From the NCBI RefSeq assembly GCF_047549485.1, contig NZ_CP180191.1:1426001-1490000 (forward strand): a stretch of DNA of 64,000 bases, given 5' to 3'. The translations under genes were made by a program, and so were the position numbers. The stretch is from Piscinibacterium candidicorallinum. Lineage in GTDB: Bacteria; Pseudomonadota; Gammaproteobacteria; Burkholderiales; Burkholderiaceae_C. The notes beneath the pieces were generated by a model. It saw only the letters and a program-made list of their open reading frames with translations. It was not told the DNA's origin and did no database searches. Positions 41,885 to 48,495 of this stretch are shown here, one piece after another; position 1 is the first letter of the stretch, and each line of letters begins with the position of its first letter.

Positions 41885-42664
41885 ATGCTGTTTGCCTGCG
41901 ACTCGATCGTCACCGAAAGCGCCTCCAAGCAGATCGAGGAGCAACTGCGCCGCGCGATCCAGGAAGGCCGCCTGCGTGCCGACCAGCAGCTGCCCACCGA
42001 GGCCGAGCTGGCCGAGCGCTTCGGCGTTTCGCGCCCCACCATCCGCGAGGCGCTCAAGCGCCTGGCCGCGCAAAACCTCATCCGCTCCAAGCGCGGGCCG
42101 GCCGGCGGCAACTTCGTAAACTGCCCGACCTTGCACGAGGCGGGCATGAACCTCATTACGCCCGCGCTGCTGCTCACCAGCACCGGCGCGTTTGATGCCG
42201 CCGCCATCTGTGAAGCACGCAGCCTCATCGAGCTCAACCTGCTCGCCCTGAGCATCCAGCGCCGCAGTGACGATGACCTGACCGAGCTGCAGGCCGCGCT
42301 CGACGCGCTCAGCCAGCCTGACACAGACGCCGCCGCCTTCAGCGCGGCCGAACTGCGGTTTCACCGCACCCTGGTGCGCGCCGCTGGCAACAAGGTCATC
42401 GAATACTTCAGCTATGCCCTGCTCGAAGGGCTGCAGCCGGCGGGTACGTGCTTGAACCACACGCCCGAAGCGCGCAGCCAGCTCGCCGCGCAGCATGCAG
42501 CCCTGCTGGCCGCGCTGCACGCACGCGACCTGCCCGCTGCCCAACAGGCCTTCGAGACCTACACACAGTTCCGCCGCGCCCTGCATGAGGCGGCCATGGC
42601 GCAAGACACGGATGGGGACACCAGCGCAGGGCAGGCCGGTGCGGCCAACGCGCTGCCTGCTTGA
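41885..42664 (+). CDS. GntR-family (FadR/FCD) transcriptional regulator
   Basis: A 259-residue DNA-binding regulator. The N-terminal winged helix-turn-helix (about 12-80) reads LPTEAELAERFGVSRPTIREAL. An all-helical FCD ligand domain follows, with the metal-site His in ELRFHRTLVRAAGN and another in QHAALLAALHARD. FCD members usually sense small organic acids and control their uptake or breakdown. No obvious target gene is adjacent on the plus strand, because tmRNA follows at once. Autoregulation through the upstream tandem repeat is possible. ATG at 41885 gives MLFACDSIVTESASKQI. Confidence 0.92.
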   Translation: MLFACDSIVTESASKQIEEQLRRAIQEGRLRADQQLPTEAELAERFGVSRPTIREALKRLAAQNLIRSKRGPAGGNFVNCPTLHEAGMNLITPALLLTSTGAFDAAAICEARSLIELNLLALSIQRRSDDDLTELQAALDALSQPDTDAAAFSAAELRFHRTLVRAAGNKVIEYFSYALLEGLQPAGTCLNHTPEARSQLAAQHAALLAALHARDLPAAQQAFETYTQFRRALHEAAMAQDTDGDTSAGQAGAANALPA

Positions 42665-42680
42665 AACGCAGCCTGCCGCC

Positions 42681-42698
42681 TATACTTGAAGCCTCTCT
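42681..42698 (+). promoter_or_regulatory. Putative -10 element of ssrA
   Basis: TATACT at 42681-42686 lies 12 bases before the mature tmRNA 5' end. TTGAAA at 42661-42666 is only 14 bases upstream, too close for an ideal -35 box, so the -35 is uncertain. It overlaps the end of the GntR-type gene. Confidence 0.45.
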
Positions 42699-43067
42699 GG
42701 GGGCGACCTGGTTTCGACGTGGGTTGCAAAGCAGAGTGGGGCACGCCGAGGTTCTGGACCCTCGTTAAACATCAGAAACGCAATAAACGCCAACGACTCT
42801 ACGTTTGACGTAAAACTGGCCGCCTAATCGCGGCTAGCGCTGCACCGGTGGGTCTGAACGCCGGGCGGGGCAACCCGCAGCAGTGTCACCTAACCAGAAT
42901 CGGCCTCGCTCGGGTCACTTGAGCGCGGCTTAAATCCAAGGTGACTGGTCTGCCGCCGGCCCGCTTGTGGGCAATGCGGCAGATGAGATCCAAATGCACA
43001 AGCTAAGCGTGTAGAACTGCCTGTAGAGTGCTTGCGGACGCGGGTTCGATTCCCGCCGCCTCCACCA
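42699..43067 (+). ncRNA. ssrA: tmRNA (one-piece)
   Basis: Transfer-messenger RNA that rescues stalled ribosomes and tags the nascent chain for proteolysis. The 5' end GGGGGCGACCTGGTTTCGACG pairs with the 3' end CGCCTCCACCA (quoted in parts). The T-arm GGTTCGATTCCC is at 43043-43054 and CCA is encoded. The tag frame runs from GCC at 42789 to TAA at 42825-42827 and encodes ANDSTFDVKLAA, ending in the usual LAA degron. That tag is longer than ANDERFALAA, which I recall for Burkholderia-like species. Total length of about 369 nt is normal. Confidence 0.95.
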
Positions 43068-43143
43068 AACCAAAGCAAAGGGCCCCAACTGGGGCCCTTT
43101 GCTTTGGTTTGCCGAGTCTGTACGGGAATCGAACTCGCGTCCG
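43035..43143. repeat. Inverted copy of the tmRNA 3' end
   Basis: CGGACGCGGGTTCGATTCCCG (43035-43055, tmRNA T-arm; 21 bases) is repeated as its reverse complement at 43123-43143 with one mismatch. The two arms are equally far from the terminator loop (axis about 43089). Together with the terminator they form an imperfect palindrome of about 109 bases. Confidence 0.85.
43067..43110 (+). terminator. Terminator of ssrA, shared with tRNA-Ser
   Basis: AAACCAAAGCAAAGGGCCCC, a 4-base loop AACT (43087-43090), then the perfect complement ending TTTGCTTTGGTTT: a 20-bp stem. Its core CCAAAGCAAAGGGCCCC is identical to the terminator after tRNA-Ser at 45.36 kb. Confidence 0.85.
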
Positions 43144-43376
43144 GGACGGACGTCGGGGGTCCGGCGGGGTTTCGGCGAGCACTGCTCGCCGCCGCCGGAC
43201 CGGGTTGCGCTTGCAAGCGCAACCGCGCCCTGCAAGGGCGATTCCCGCCTCTGCACATAGAGTGTTGTCGCGTACTCTGAAGCGCCAGCCCGCTAGTCCA
43301 GCGCAAAAATGGGGCACACAGTTCCCAAATGGGGTAACCGCACTGCGCATTCCCCCAAATCGGAGTACGTGCTTCC
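43068..43376. other. Palindrome-rich region between ssrA and the Sir2 gene
   Basis: After the terminator comes an inverted copy of the tmRNA T-arm (43123-43143). Then a nested hairpin (GGTCCGGCGG/CCGCCGGACC enclosing CGGCGAGC/GCTCGCCG, about 43159-43200), GGTTGCGC-TTGCAA-GCGCAACC (43203-43224) and CGCCC-TGCAA-GGGCG (43226-43240). The last 130 bases should hold the Sir2 promoter. No gene is seen. Confidence 0.65.
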
Positions 43377-44222
43377 GTGCCCGCCAGGGACCAAGCCCTC
43401 AACCAAGCCGCCCACCTCATCAACCAAGCCGACGCGCTGGTCATCGCCGCCGGCGCCGGCATGGGTGTGGACTCCGGCCTGCCGGACTTTCGTGGCACGC
43501 AAGGGTTCTGGCGCGCCTATCCCGCGCTCGAACGAGCCGGCCTGCACTTTGAAGACATCGCCTGCCCGGACACCTTCCGCACGGACCCCGCGCTGGCCTG
43601 GGGCTTCTATGGCCACCGGCTGCAGCTGTATCGCGCCACGCGGCCGCATGCCGGCTTTGAGATCCTGCGGCGCTGGGCTGCGGGCAAGCCCTTCGGCGTA
43701 CGGGTGTACACCTCCAACGTGGACGGCGCCTTCCAGCGCGCGGGCTTTGCAGACACCGAGGTGGAGGAGTGCCACGGGTCCATCCACCATATGCAGTGCC
43801 TGGATGCCTGCACCGCAGCCATCTGGCCCGCCGATGACTTTGTGCCCGAGGTGGACACCACCGCCTGCCGCCTGCTGAACGCGCCGCCGCGCTGCCCGCA
43901 TTGCGGTGCGCTGGCGCGGCCCAATGTGCTGATGTTTGGTGACCCCGACTGGGTGCCTGACCGCAGCGTGCAGCAGAGCCGCCGCACCGCGGCCTGGCTG
44001 GCGCAGGTGCAGCGGCCGGTGGTCGTTGAGATTGGCGCGGGGACAGCGATTCCGTCGGTGCGCATGTTCACCGAGCGCCTGCGCTGGCAGCACGGCGCGC
44101 GGCTGGTGCGCATCAATCTGCGCGAGCCTGCGGTGAAGGACGCGGCGGATGTGGGCCTGGGGCTGGGCGCCCTGGAGGCGCTGAACGCCTTGGCCACACA
44201 GGTTACAACGCTGGATGGCTGA
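43377..44222 (+). CDS. Sir2-family NAD-dependent protein deacylase
   Basis: A 281-residue sirtuin. NAD site AGAGMGVDSGLPDFRG (25-40), catalytic His 133 in ECHGSIHH, and zinc cysteines C141/C145 and C173/C176 (CPHC). The usual TQNID motif is TSNVDG (112-117), so Gln is replaced by Ser while Asn and Asp remain. This marks a divergent bacterial subgroup and may alter acyl or NAD specificity. The start is GTG at 43377, with CGGAG about 12 bases upstream. Targets are unknown; acetyl/propionyl-CoA synthetases are classic sirtuin substrates. Confidence 0.9.
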   Translation: MPARDQALNQAAHLINQADALVIAAGAGMGVDSGLPDFRGTQGFWRAYPALERAGLHFEDIACPDTFRTDPALAWGFYGHRLQLYRATRPHAGFEILRRWAAGKPFGVRVYTSNVDGAFQRAGFADTEVEECHGSIHHMQCLDACTAAIWPADDFVPEVDTTACRLLNAPPRCPHCGALARPNVLMFGDPDWVPDRSVQQSRRTAAWLAQVQRPVVVEIGAGTAIPSVRMFTERLRWQHGARLVRINLREPAVKDAADVGLGLGALEALNALATQVTTLDG

Positions 44223-44380
44223 AATTGGCGTAAGCGTTCATCTGAAAATGAACGAAAACGGCAGCTTTCGTTGATCGATCATGCCGAGTCCCGCACCAGC
44301 CATGCGGCAATCCGGCTGGTGCCGTTTTGATGATTCTTGGCTGAAAATGATTGAATCAGATGGCTGAAACTGCAGCCGTT
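44223..44380. repeat. Convergent-gene intergenic element, copy 4
   Basis: Between the convergent Sir2 and zinc-ribbon genes: hairpin GTTCAT/ATGAAC (44235-44252), GATCGATC (44273-44280), and TTGGCTGAAAATGA (44337-44350). Also a 9-bp stem GCACCAGCC/GGCTGGTGC (44293-44322) followed by CGTTTTG, probably the Sir2 terminator. Confidence 0.55.
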
Positions 44381-44656
44381 TCAGGTCTGTACGCTCAGCG
44401 CTTCGTCCTGCTCGCTGCCTTCGGGCACGCGGTACCAGCGCTCATGCGGTGAGCGCTTCTGGCAGGCGGGGCATTGCGTCCAGGGCCACTGCAGGCCGCA
44501 GCCGGGGCAGGTGCCGCGCGTCCAGAAGGTGTGGAACGATGTTCCACAGCGCGGCAGGCAGCTCCAGCGGTCCAGTGGGGTGGGGCGGTAGTCGCATTCC
44601 GGGCAGGCGATGATCTGGCGCTTCTCGCCTGTGTGGTGGGCGGGCGGCGTGCTCAC
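44381..44656 (-). CDS. Small zinc-ribbon protein
   Basis: A 91-residue soluble protein rich in Cys: CPEC (18-21), C33 and C37 (CLPRC), CPGC (50-53) and CPAC (62-65), suggesting two zinc-binding knuckles. No named family is recognised. GTG at 44656 overlaps the stop codon of the upstream cupin gene by 4 bases (GTGA), so translation is coupled to it. It may assist or regulate the cupin enzyme; this is inference from the overlap only. It is convergent with the Sir2 gene. Confidence 0.7.
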   Translation of the reverse strand: MSTPPAHHTGEKRQIIACPECDYRPTPLDRWSCLPRCGTSFHTFWTRGTCPGCGLQWPWTQCPACQKRSPHERWYRVPEGSEQDEALSVQT

Positions 44657-45156
44657 GGCTCACCGTCCCAGTAGTCCAGCTTGGAGTCCGCACGGTGCAC
44701 GGCCGCAAAGCGCTGCTTGCCCGGCTCGGCGCGGGTGAAGGCGTAGTGCTTGCCGGAGTCCGGGTATTCGCAGATCTCCGGGTATTCGCGCGTGGAGAGC
44801 GAGAGGTACTTCAGCGGCGCGTCCGAGGTGTTGAGGATGTGGTGCGGATACTCCGGCCCAGCCGGGATCGTGATGACATCGCCGGCCGCAATCGGCAGCA
44901 GCTCGCCGGCCACACGCAGCGTGCCTGTGCCCTCGAGGATGATGAACATCTCTTCCTGGTGATGGTGCAGGTGATAGGGGCAGGCCTGCTTGCCCGGTGC
45001 CACGATGCTCAGGCTGCAGCCCAGCTTGCGTGCGGCGGTGCCATCGGTCAGGCAGGCGAACTGCTCCGAGTAGCGCGGCGCACGTTCAAAGGGTTCTGTT
45101 TGGGCCGTGTTGAAGTTGCGGATCAGCTTGGCGCGCAGCTCGTCTGCAAGGCTCAT
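44653..45156 (-). CDS. Cupin-domain protein
   Basis: A 167-residue single-domain cupin. Motif 1 is PYHLHHHQEEMFIILEGTGTL (in parts: HLHHHQEEMFIILEG) with metal-binding His, His and Glu. Motif 2 is PEYPHHILNTSD with the final His. The enzyme or sensor function is unknown; related proteins act as sugar-phosphate isomerases or metal-binding sensors. ATG at 45156 has GGAG 9 bases upstream; an ATG two codons earlier would lie only 3 bases from it. It overlaps the zinc-ribbon gene downstream and is divergent from tRNA-Ser. Confidence 0.85.
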   Translation of the reverse strand: MSLADELRAKLIRNFNTAQTEPFERAPRYSEQFACLTDGTAARKLGCSLSIVAPGKQACPYHLHHHQEEMFIILEGTGTLRVAGELLPIAAGDVITIPAGPEYPHHILNTSDAPLKYLSLSTREYPEICEYPDSGKHYAFTRAEPGKQRFAAVHRADSKLDYWDGEP

Positions 45157-45234
45157 GGGCATGGGCTCCTTGGGGCGGGGAGGGCGGAAGGCCGGGGGCA
45201 GGTTGCAGCCGGGGCAGACGGATCGCGGCTGGGA

Positions 45235-45240
45235 TACAAT
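45235..45240 (+). promoter_or_regulatory. -10 box of tRNA-Ser
   Basis: TACAAT at 45235-45240 lies 11 bases before the mature tRNA. No good -35 was found at 16-18 bases spacing. Confidence 0.45.
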
Positions 45241-45251
45241 GCGCGCTTTCC

Positions 45252-45343
45252 GGAGTGATGACCGAGAGGCCGAAGGTGCTCCCCTGCTAAGGGAGTATGC
45301 GCCCAAAAGCGCATCGAGGGTTCGAATCCCTCTCACTCCGCCA
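45252..45343 (+). tRNA. tRNA-Ser(GCU)
   Basis: A class II tRNA of 92 nt. Acceptor stem GGAGTGA (45252-45258) pairs with TCACTCC (45333-45339); discriminator G and encoded CCA follow. The anticodon stem-loop CTCCC-CTGCTAA-GGGAG gives anticodon GCU. The long variable arm GCGC/GCGC is typical of serine tRNA. The T-arm is GAGGGTTCGAATCCCTC. It sits between a divergent cupin gene and convergent lysC. Confidence 0.97.
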
Positions 45344-45473
45344 GTACCAAAGCAAAGGGCCCCAAACGGGGCCCTTTGCTTTGGTACTGGCGGTGCCGCA
45401 GGGTGACGGCTTCCCCCTCTGATCCCCCCTCCGGGAGGGGGAAGCGGTTCTCGTCGTTCGAGAGGGATTCGAA
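45321..45473. repeat. Inverted copy of the tRNA-Ser T-arm
   Basis: TTCGAATCCCTCTC (45321-45334, tRNA T-arm and acceptor) recurs as GAGAGGGATTCGAA at 45460-45473, exact over 14 bases. Compared with a symmetric palindrome, the right arm has an extra 63 bases, including the hairpin CCCCCT-CCGGG-AGGGGG (45425-45441). Confidence 0.8.
45338..45393 (+). terminator. 26-bp terminator hairpin fused to the tRNA-Ser 3' end
   Basis: The stem starts in the last bases of tRNA-Ser (CCGCCA) and runs through GTACCAAAGCAAAGGGCCCC to 45363. The loop is AAAC (45364-45367) and the perfect complement spans 45368-45393. Its core equals the ssrA terminator. Confidence 0.85.
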
Positions 45474-45663
45474 AGGAGCGGCTTGCAGGCCGCTCCGGGG
45501 CCCAGGAGCCGGACACGCAGTGCCGGCGAGGTGGCCGAATTCGGGCTGGCTGCTTGCAAACAAATGGGGCTGCTCGATGAGCAGCCCCATTTGTTTGCAA
45601 CGCCGCGAGCGCAAAGCGCTCGCTCGTCGTCCGATCCAAGAATCTAGCGAGCGCCCAAAACGC
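45344..45663. other. Hairpin-rich region between tRNA-Ser and lysC
   Basis: This 320-base gap holds the tRNA terminator, a stem GCTTCCCCCT/AGGGGGAAGC (about 45410-45446), GGAGCGGC-TTGCAG-GCCGCTCC (45475-45496), a 22-bp perfect hairpin (45554-45600) and GCGAGCGC-AAA-GCGCTCGC (45605-45623). No gene is seen. Confidence 0.7.
45554..45600 (-). terminator. 22-bp perfect hairpin downstream of lysC
   Basis: TTGCAAACAAATGGGGCTGC plus TC (45554-45575) pairs perfectly with 45579-45600 around a GAT loop. It lies 64 bases past the lysC stop codon on the minus strand and probably ends or protects the lysC mRNA. No strong U-tract follows, so a pure terminator role is not certain. Confidence 0.6.
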
Positions 45664-46911
45664 TTACCCCTGCTCCAGCTCAAACGCCTTGTGCAGCGCC
45701 CGAACCGCCAGCTCCATGTACTTGTCCTCGATGACCACGCTGGTCTTGATCTCGCTGGTGGAGATCATCTGGATGTTGATGCCTTCCTCGGACAGGCTGC
45801 GGAACATGGTGCTGGCCACGCCTACATGGCTCTTCATGCCGATGCCGACGATCGAGACCTTGGCCACCTTGGTGTCGCCGGTGACCTCCTTGGCGTTCAG
45901 GCGGCTCTTCACGCCGGCGATCACGTCCATGGCCTTGGCGTACTCGTTGCGGCTCACGGTGAAGGAGAAGTCGGTGAAGCCGTTGGTGGACGTGTTCTGG
46001 ATGATCACGTCCACGTCGATGTTGGCGTCCGCAATCGGCCCGAGGATCTGATAGGCGATGCCCGGCTTGTCGGGCACGCCCACGAGGGTGATCTTGGCTT
46101 CGTCGCGCGAGAACGCGATTCCGGAAACAACGGCCTGTTCCATTTGTTCGTCTTCCTCGAAAGTGATGAGCGTGCCGGAGATGGCTTCGTCCGACAGGGG
46201 CATGTGCGGGTCGGTCAGGCTGGAGAGCACGCGGGTCTTGACGCGGTACTTGCCGGCGAACTCCACGCTGCGGATCTGCAGCACCTTGGAGCCCAGGCTG
46301 GCCATCTCCAGCATTTCTTCAAAGGTGATCTTGGTGAGGCGGCGCGCCTCGGGCACCACGCGCGGGTCGGTGGTGTAGACGCCGTCCACGTCGGTGTAGA
46401 TCAGGCATTCCTCGGCCTTGAGCGCGGCGGCTACAGCCACGGCGCTGGTGTCCGAGCCGCCACGGCCGAGCGTGGTGATCTGGCCGTCGTCGGTCACGCC
46501 CTGGAAGCCAGCAACGATGACGACATAGCCGTCATCGAGGTCCTTGCGGATCTTCTTGTCGTCGATGCTGGTGATGCGCGCCTTGGTGAAGGCGTCGTCG
46601 CTCATGATGGGCACCTGCCAGCCGCAATAGCTCTTGGCCTTGATGCCGCGGGCCTTCAGGGCCATGGCCAGCAAGCCGACGGACACCTGCTCGCCGGTGG
46701 CCGCAATGACATCCAGCTCGCGTGGATCGGGCTGGGGCATGAGCTCCTTGGCCAGGCCGATCAGGCGGTTGGTTTCGCCGGACATGGCGCTGGGCACGAC
46801 CACGAGCTGGTGGCCGGCCTCGTACCACTTGGCAACACGTGCGGCCACGTTCTTGATGCGCTCGATCGAGCCCATCGACGTGCCGCCGTACTTGTGAACA
46901 ATCAGGGACAT
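45664..46911 (-). CDS. lysC: Aspartate kinase
   Basis: Phosphorylates aspartate as the first step toward lysine, threonine, methionine and diaminopimelate. The 415-residue product has N-terminal KYGGTSMGS (kinase substrate site), LGRGGSDTSAVAVAAAL, and two C-terminal ACT domains (VGVPDKPGIAYQIL, VSIVGIGMKSHVGVAS) for feedback by lysine/threonine. It is a single-function enzyme with no homoserine dehydrogenase part. ATG at 46911 is the conserved start (MSLIVHKYGGTS). It is convergent with tRNA-Ser, an arrangement I recall in other Burkholderiales. Confidence 0.97.
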   Translation of the reverse strand: MSLIVHKYGGTSMGSIERIKNVAARVAKWYEAGHQLVVVPSAMSGETNRLIGLAKELMPQPDPRELDVIAATGEQVSVGLLAMALKARGIKAKSYCGWQVPIMSDDAFTKARITSIDDKKIRKDLDDGYVVIVAGFQGVTDDGQITTLGRGGSDTSAVAVAAALKAEECLIYTDVDGVYTTDPRVVPEARRLTKITFEEMLEMASLGSKVLQIRSVEFAGKYRVKTRVLSSLTDPHMPLSDEAISGTLITFEEDEQMEQAVVSGIAFSRDEAKITLVGVPDKPGIAYQILGPIADANIDVDVIIQNTSTNGFTDFSFTVSRNEYAKAMDVIAGVKSRLNAKEVTGDTKVAKVSIVGIGMKSHVGVASTMFRSLSEEGINIQMISTSEIKTSVVIEDKYMELAVRALHKAFELEQG

Positions 46912-47341
46912 GGGACGTTGGTTCTTCGTTGCGCGCAGCCTGGCCCTGACAGCGGACCGACGGATGCGCGGGTGTGTGCCTGCAATGACAACGATGACAG
47001 CAACGAGGAGGCGACAGACTTCTGGGGTGCGCAGCCTTGGGGGCCAGCGTTGCGGTCTTGTGCGGCGCGCCCGCTCGATCGTCGTGGTCGCACCGTGTCG
47101 GAGTCAGGCACTGCGCCGGGGTAGGCACGCGACGCTTGGCAAGCGCGGCGGGCAACGGCAATCAGGCGCGACGTCCCTCTCTCGAAGCCGCGAGTTTATC
47201 CGAGCAGGCCGCAGCGCCTGGCTCACCACCCACGAGAGCGCACAAGGGGGCTGCCAGCAATGCGCGAGGCAGGTCATGACGCGTGTGGAGCGCAGGGCGG
47301 TTTGGCGGGCCTCAGGGATTCTCGCTACAATGCAACGCTTT
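46912..47341. other. 430-base region between lysC and tRNA-Pro
   Basis: Divergent spacer. It should hold the lysC promoter and leader and the promoter of the tRNA cluster. Open frames cross it on both strands, but they run through the tRNAs or lack family features, so no gene is called. No lysine riboswitch pattern was recognised. Confidence 0.4.
47302..47331 (+). promoter_or_regulatory. Promoter of the tRNA-Pro/Arg/His cluster
   Basis: TTGGCG (47302-47307), an 18-base spacer and TACAAT (47326-47331), ending 10 bases before tRNA-Pro. The -10 matches the one before tRNA-Ser. Confidence 0.55.
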
Positions 47342-47418
<77 letters not shown>

Positions 47419-47462
47419 GATTGCGAGGCAGTACGCACCTGCAGTCTTCACTGAAACGGATT

Positions 47463-47539
47463 CTGCCCGTAGCTCAACCGGATAGAGCACCGGCCTTCTA
47501 AGCCGGGGGTTAGGGGTTCGAGTCCCTTCGGGCAGGCCA
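47463..47539 (+). tRNA. tRNA-Arg(UCU)
   Basis: A 77-nt tRNA with acceptor CTGCCCG pairing CGGGCAG, discriminator G and encoded CCA. The anticodon arm CCGGC-CTTCTAA-GCCGG gives UCU. It lies 44 bases after tRNA-Pro. Confidence 0.96.
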
Positions 47540-47593
47540 GTCCTGTCGAGGTCAGTGCAGCGGCAAGGCGGCCCTCCGAGGCAAGTTTTCTAC

Positions 47594-47670
47594 GGTGGCT
47601 TTAGCTCAGTTGGTAGAGCATCGGATTGTGATTCCGAGGGTCGGCGGTTCGAGCCCGCTAAGCCACCCCA
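47594..47670 (+). tRNA. tRNA-His(GUG)
   Basis: The extra G(-1) at 47594 pairs with discriminator C73, the identity mark of tRNA-His. Acceptor GTGGCTT pairs AAGCCAC and CCA is encoded. The anticodon arm TCGGA-TTGTGAT-TCCGA gives GUG. Confidence 0.97.
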
Positions 47671-47676
47671 AACACG

Positions 47677-47711
47677 AACGGGATTCAGGTCTGCACCTGA
47701 ATCCCGTTTTT
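47677..47711 (+). terminator. Terminator after tRNA-His
   Basis: AACGGGATTCAGGT-CTGC-ACCTGAATCCCGTT is a perfect 14-bp stem ending in TTTTT. It closes the three-tRNA transcript ahead of greB. Confidence 0.93.
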
Positions 47712-47732
47712 GCATTCCACCGAGCGATCTTC

Positions 47733-48284
47733 ATGTCCAAGGCCTTCACCAAAGAGACCGATGCCGACGACGAGGATGTCGAAGCCGGCGCGCCCGCGAT
47801 CCCGCCGGGCAGCAAGAACTACATCACGCCGGCAGGCCATCAGCGCCTGAAGGACGAGTTGCTGCACCTGCTCGATGTCGAGCGCCCGGAAGTGGTAAAG
47901 GTGGTGAGCTGGGCCGCCAGCAACGGCGACCGCTCCGAGAATGGCGACTACCTCTACGGCAAGAAGCGCCTGCGCGAGATCGACCGCCGCATCCGCTTTC
48001 TGGGCAAGCGCCTGGACATTGCCGAGGTGGTCGATCCGGCGCGCCAGCCCAACCGCGACCAGGTGTTCTTCGGCGCCCAGGTGCTGATCGCCCGGGCCGA
48101 CGGCACGGAGCAGACCGTGCGCATCGTCGGCATTGATGAGGTCGATCCGGCCCGGGGCGACGTGAGCTGGATCTCGCCGATCGCCCGCGCCCTGCTCAAG
48201 GCCCGCGAAGGCGACACCGTGCATGTCCAGACGCCGGCCGGCAAGGAGCCAGTGGACGTGCTGGAAATCCACTATCCGACCTGA
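47733..48284 (+). CDS. greB: Transcript cleavage factor GreB
   Basis: Rescues backtracked RNA polymerase by stimulating cleavage of the transcript 3' end. The 183-residue product has a divergent acidic N-terminus (KETDADDEDVEAG). Then come the coiled coil NYITPAGHQRLKDEL, with the acidic tip and SNGDRSENGDYLYGKKRLRE, and the FKBP-like C-terminal domain ending DVLEIHYPT. The KKRLREIDRRIRFL stretch is typical of GreB rather than GreA. ATG at 47733 follows GAGCGA. A longer frame starting inside tRNA-His is rejected. It is convergent with spoT. Confidence 0.93.
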   Translation: MSKAFTKETDADDEDVEAGAPAIPPGSKNYITPAGHQRLKDELLHLLDVERPEVVKVVSWAASNGDRSENGDYLYGKKRLREIDRRIRFLGKRLDIAEVVDPARQPNRDQVFFGAQVLIARADGTEQTVRIVGIDEVDPARGDVSWISPIARALLKAREGDTVHVQTPAGKEPVDVLEIHYPT

Positions 48285-48495
48285 TTGGCGTAGGCAGCGC
48301 CCAAGACCGCGGCGTGAGATGCACTATCGAAAATGCGGTGCCCAAACAGCCCAGGATCCGCTTACTGCAAGCGGAAACCAGCAGATTTCTATTAACAAGG
48401 ATCGATTGAAAATAGGCGCGTTACGCGCAAACAAATCAATCAATTGTTGAAAATGGCGCGCCGGCCTTGAAGGCGCATGCGCCCGGGGGCGAGCG
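48285..48495. repeat. Convergent-gene intergenic element, copy 5
   Basis: The 211-base gap between greB and spoT contains TCCGCTT-ACTGC-AAGCGGA (48357-48375), GATCGATT (48400-48407) and two GAAAAT words, in AT-rich sequence. The hairpin is similar to those at 37.6 and 63.2 kb. Confidence 0.55.

Noticed and set aside
43123..43143. Phage or integrative-element attachment site next to tmRNA
   Set aside because: The copy is inverted, not direct, and no integrase or foreign gene lies near.
42890..43498. Minus-strand frame over tmRNA
   Set aside because: Contains the translated antisense tmRNA end (GGGNRTRVRKHS), a frequent false gene.
45376..47124. 582-residue plus-strand frame opposite lysC
   Set aside because: Shadow of lysC with low-complexity Asp/His/Gly composition.
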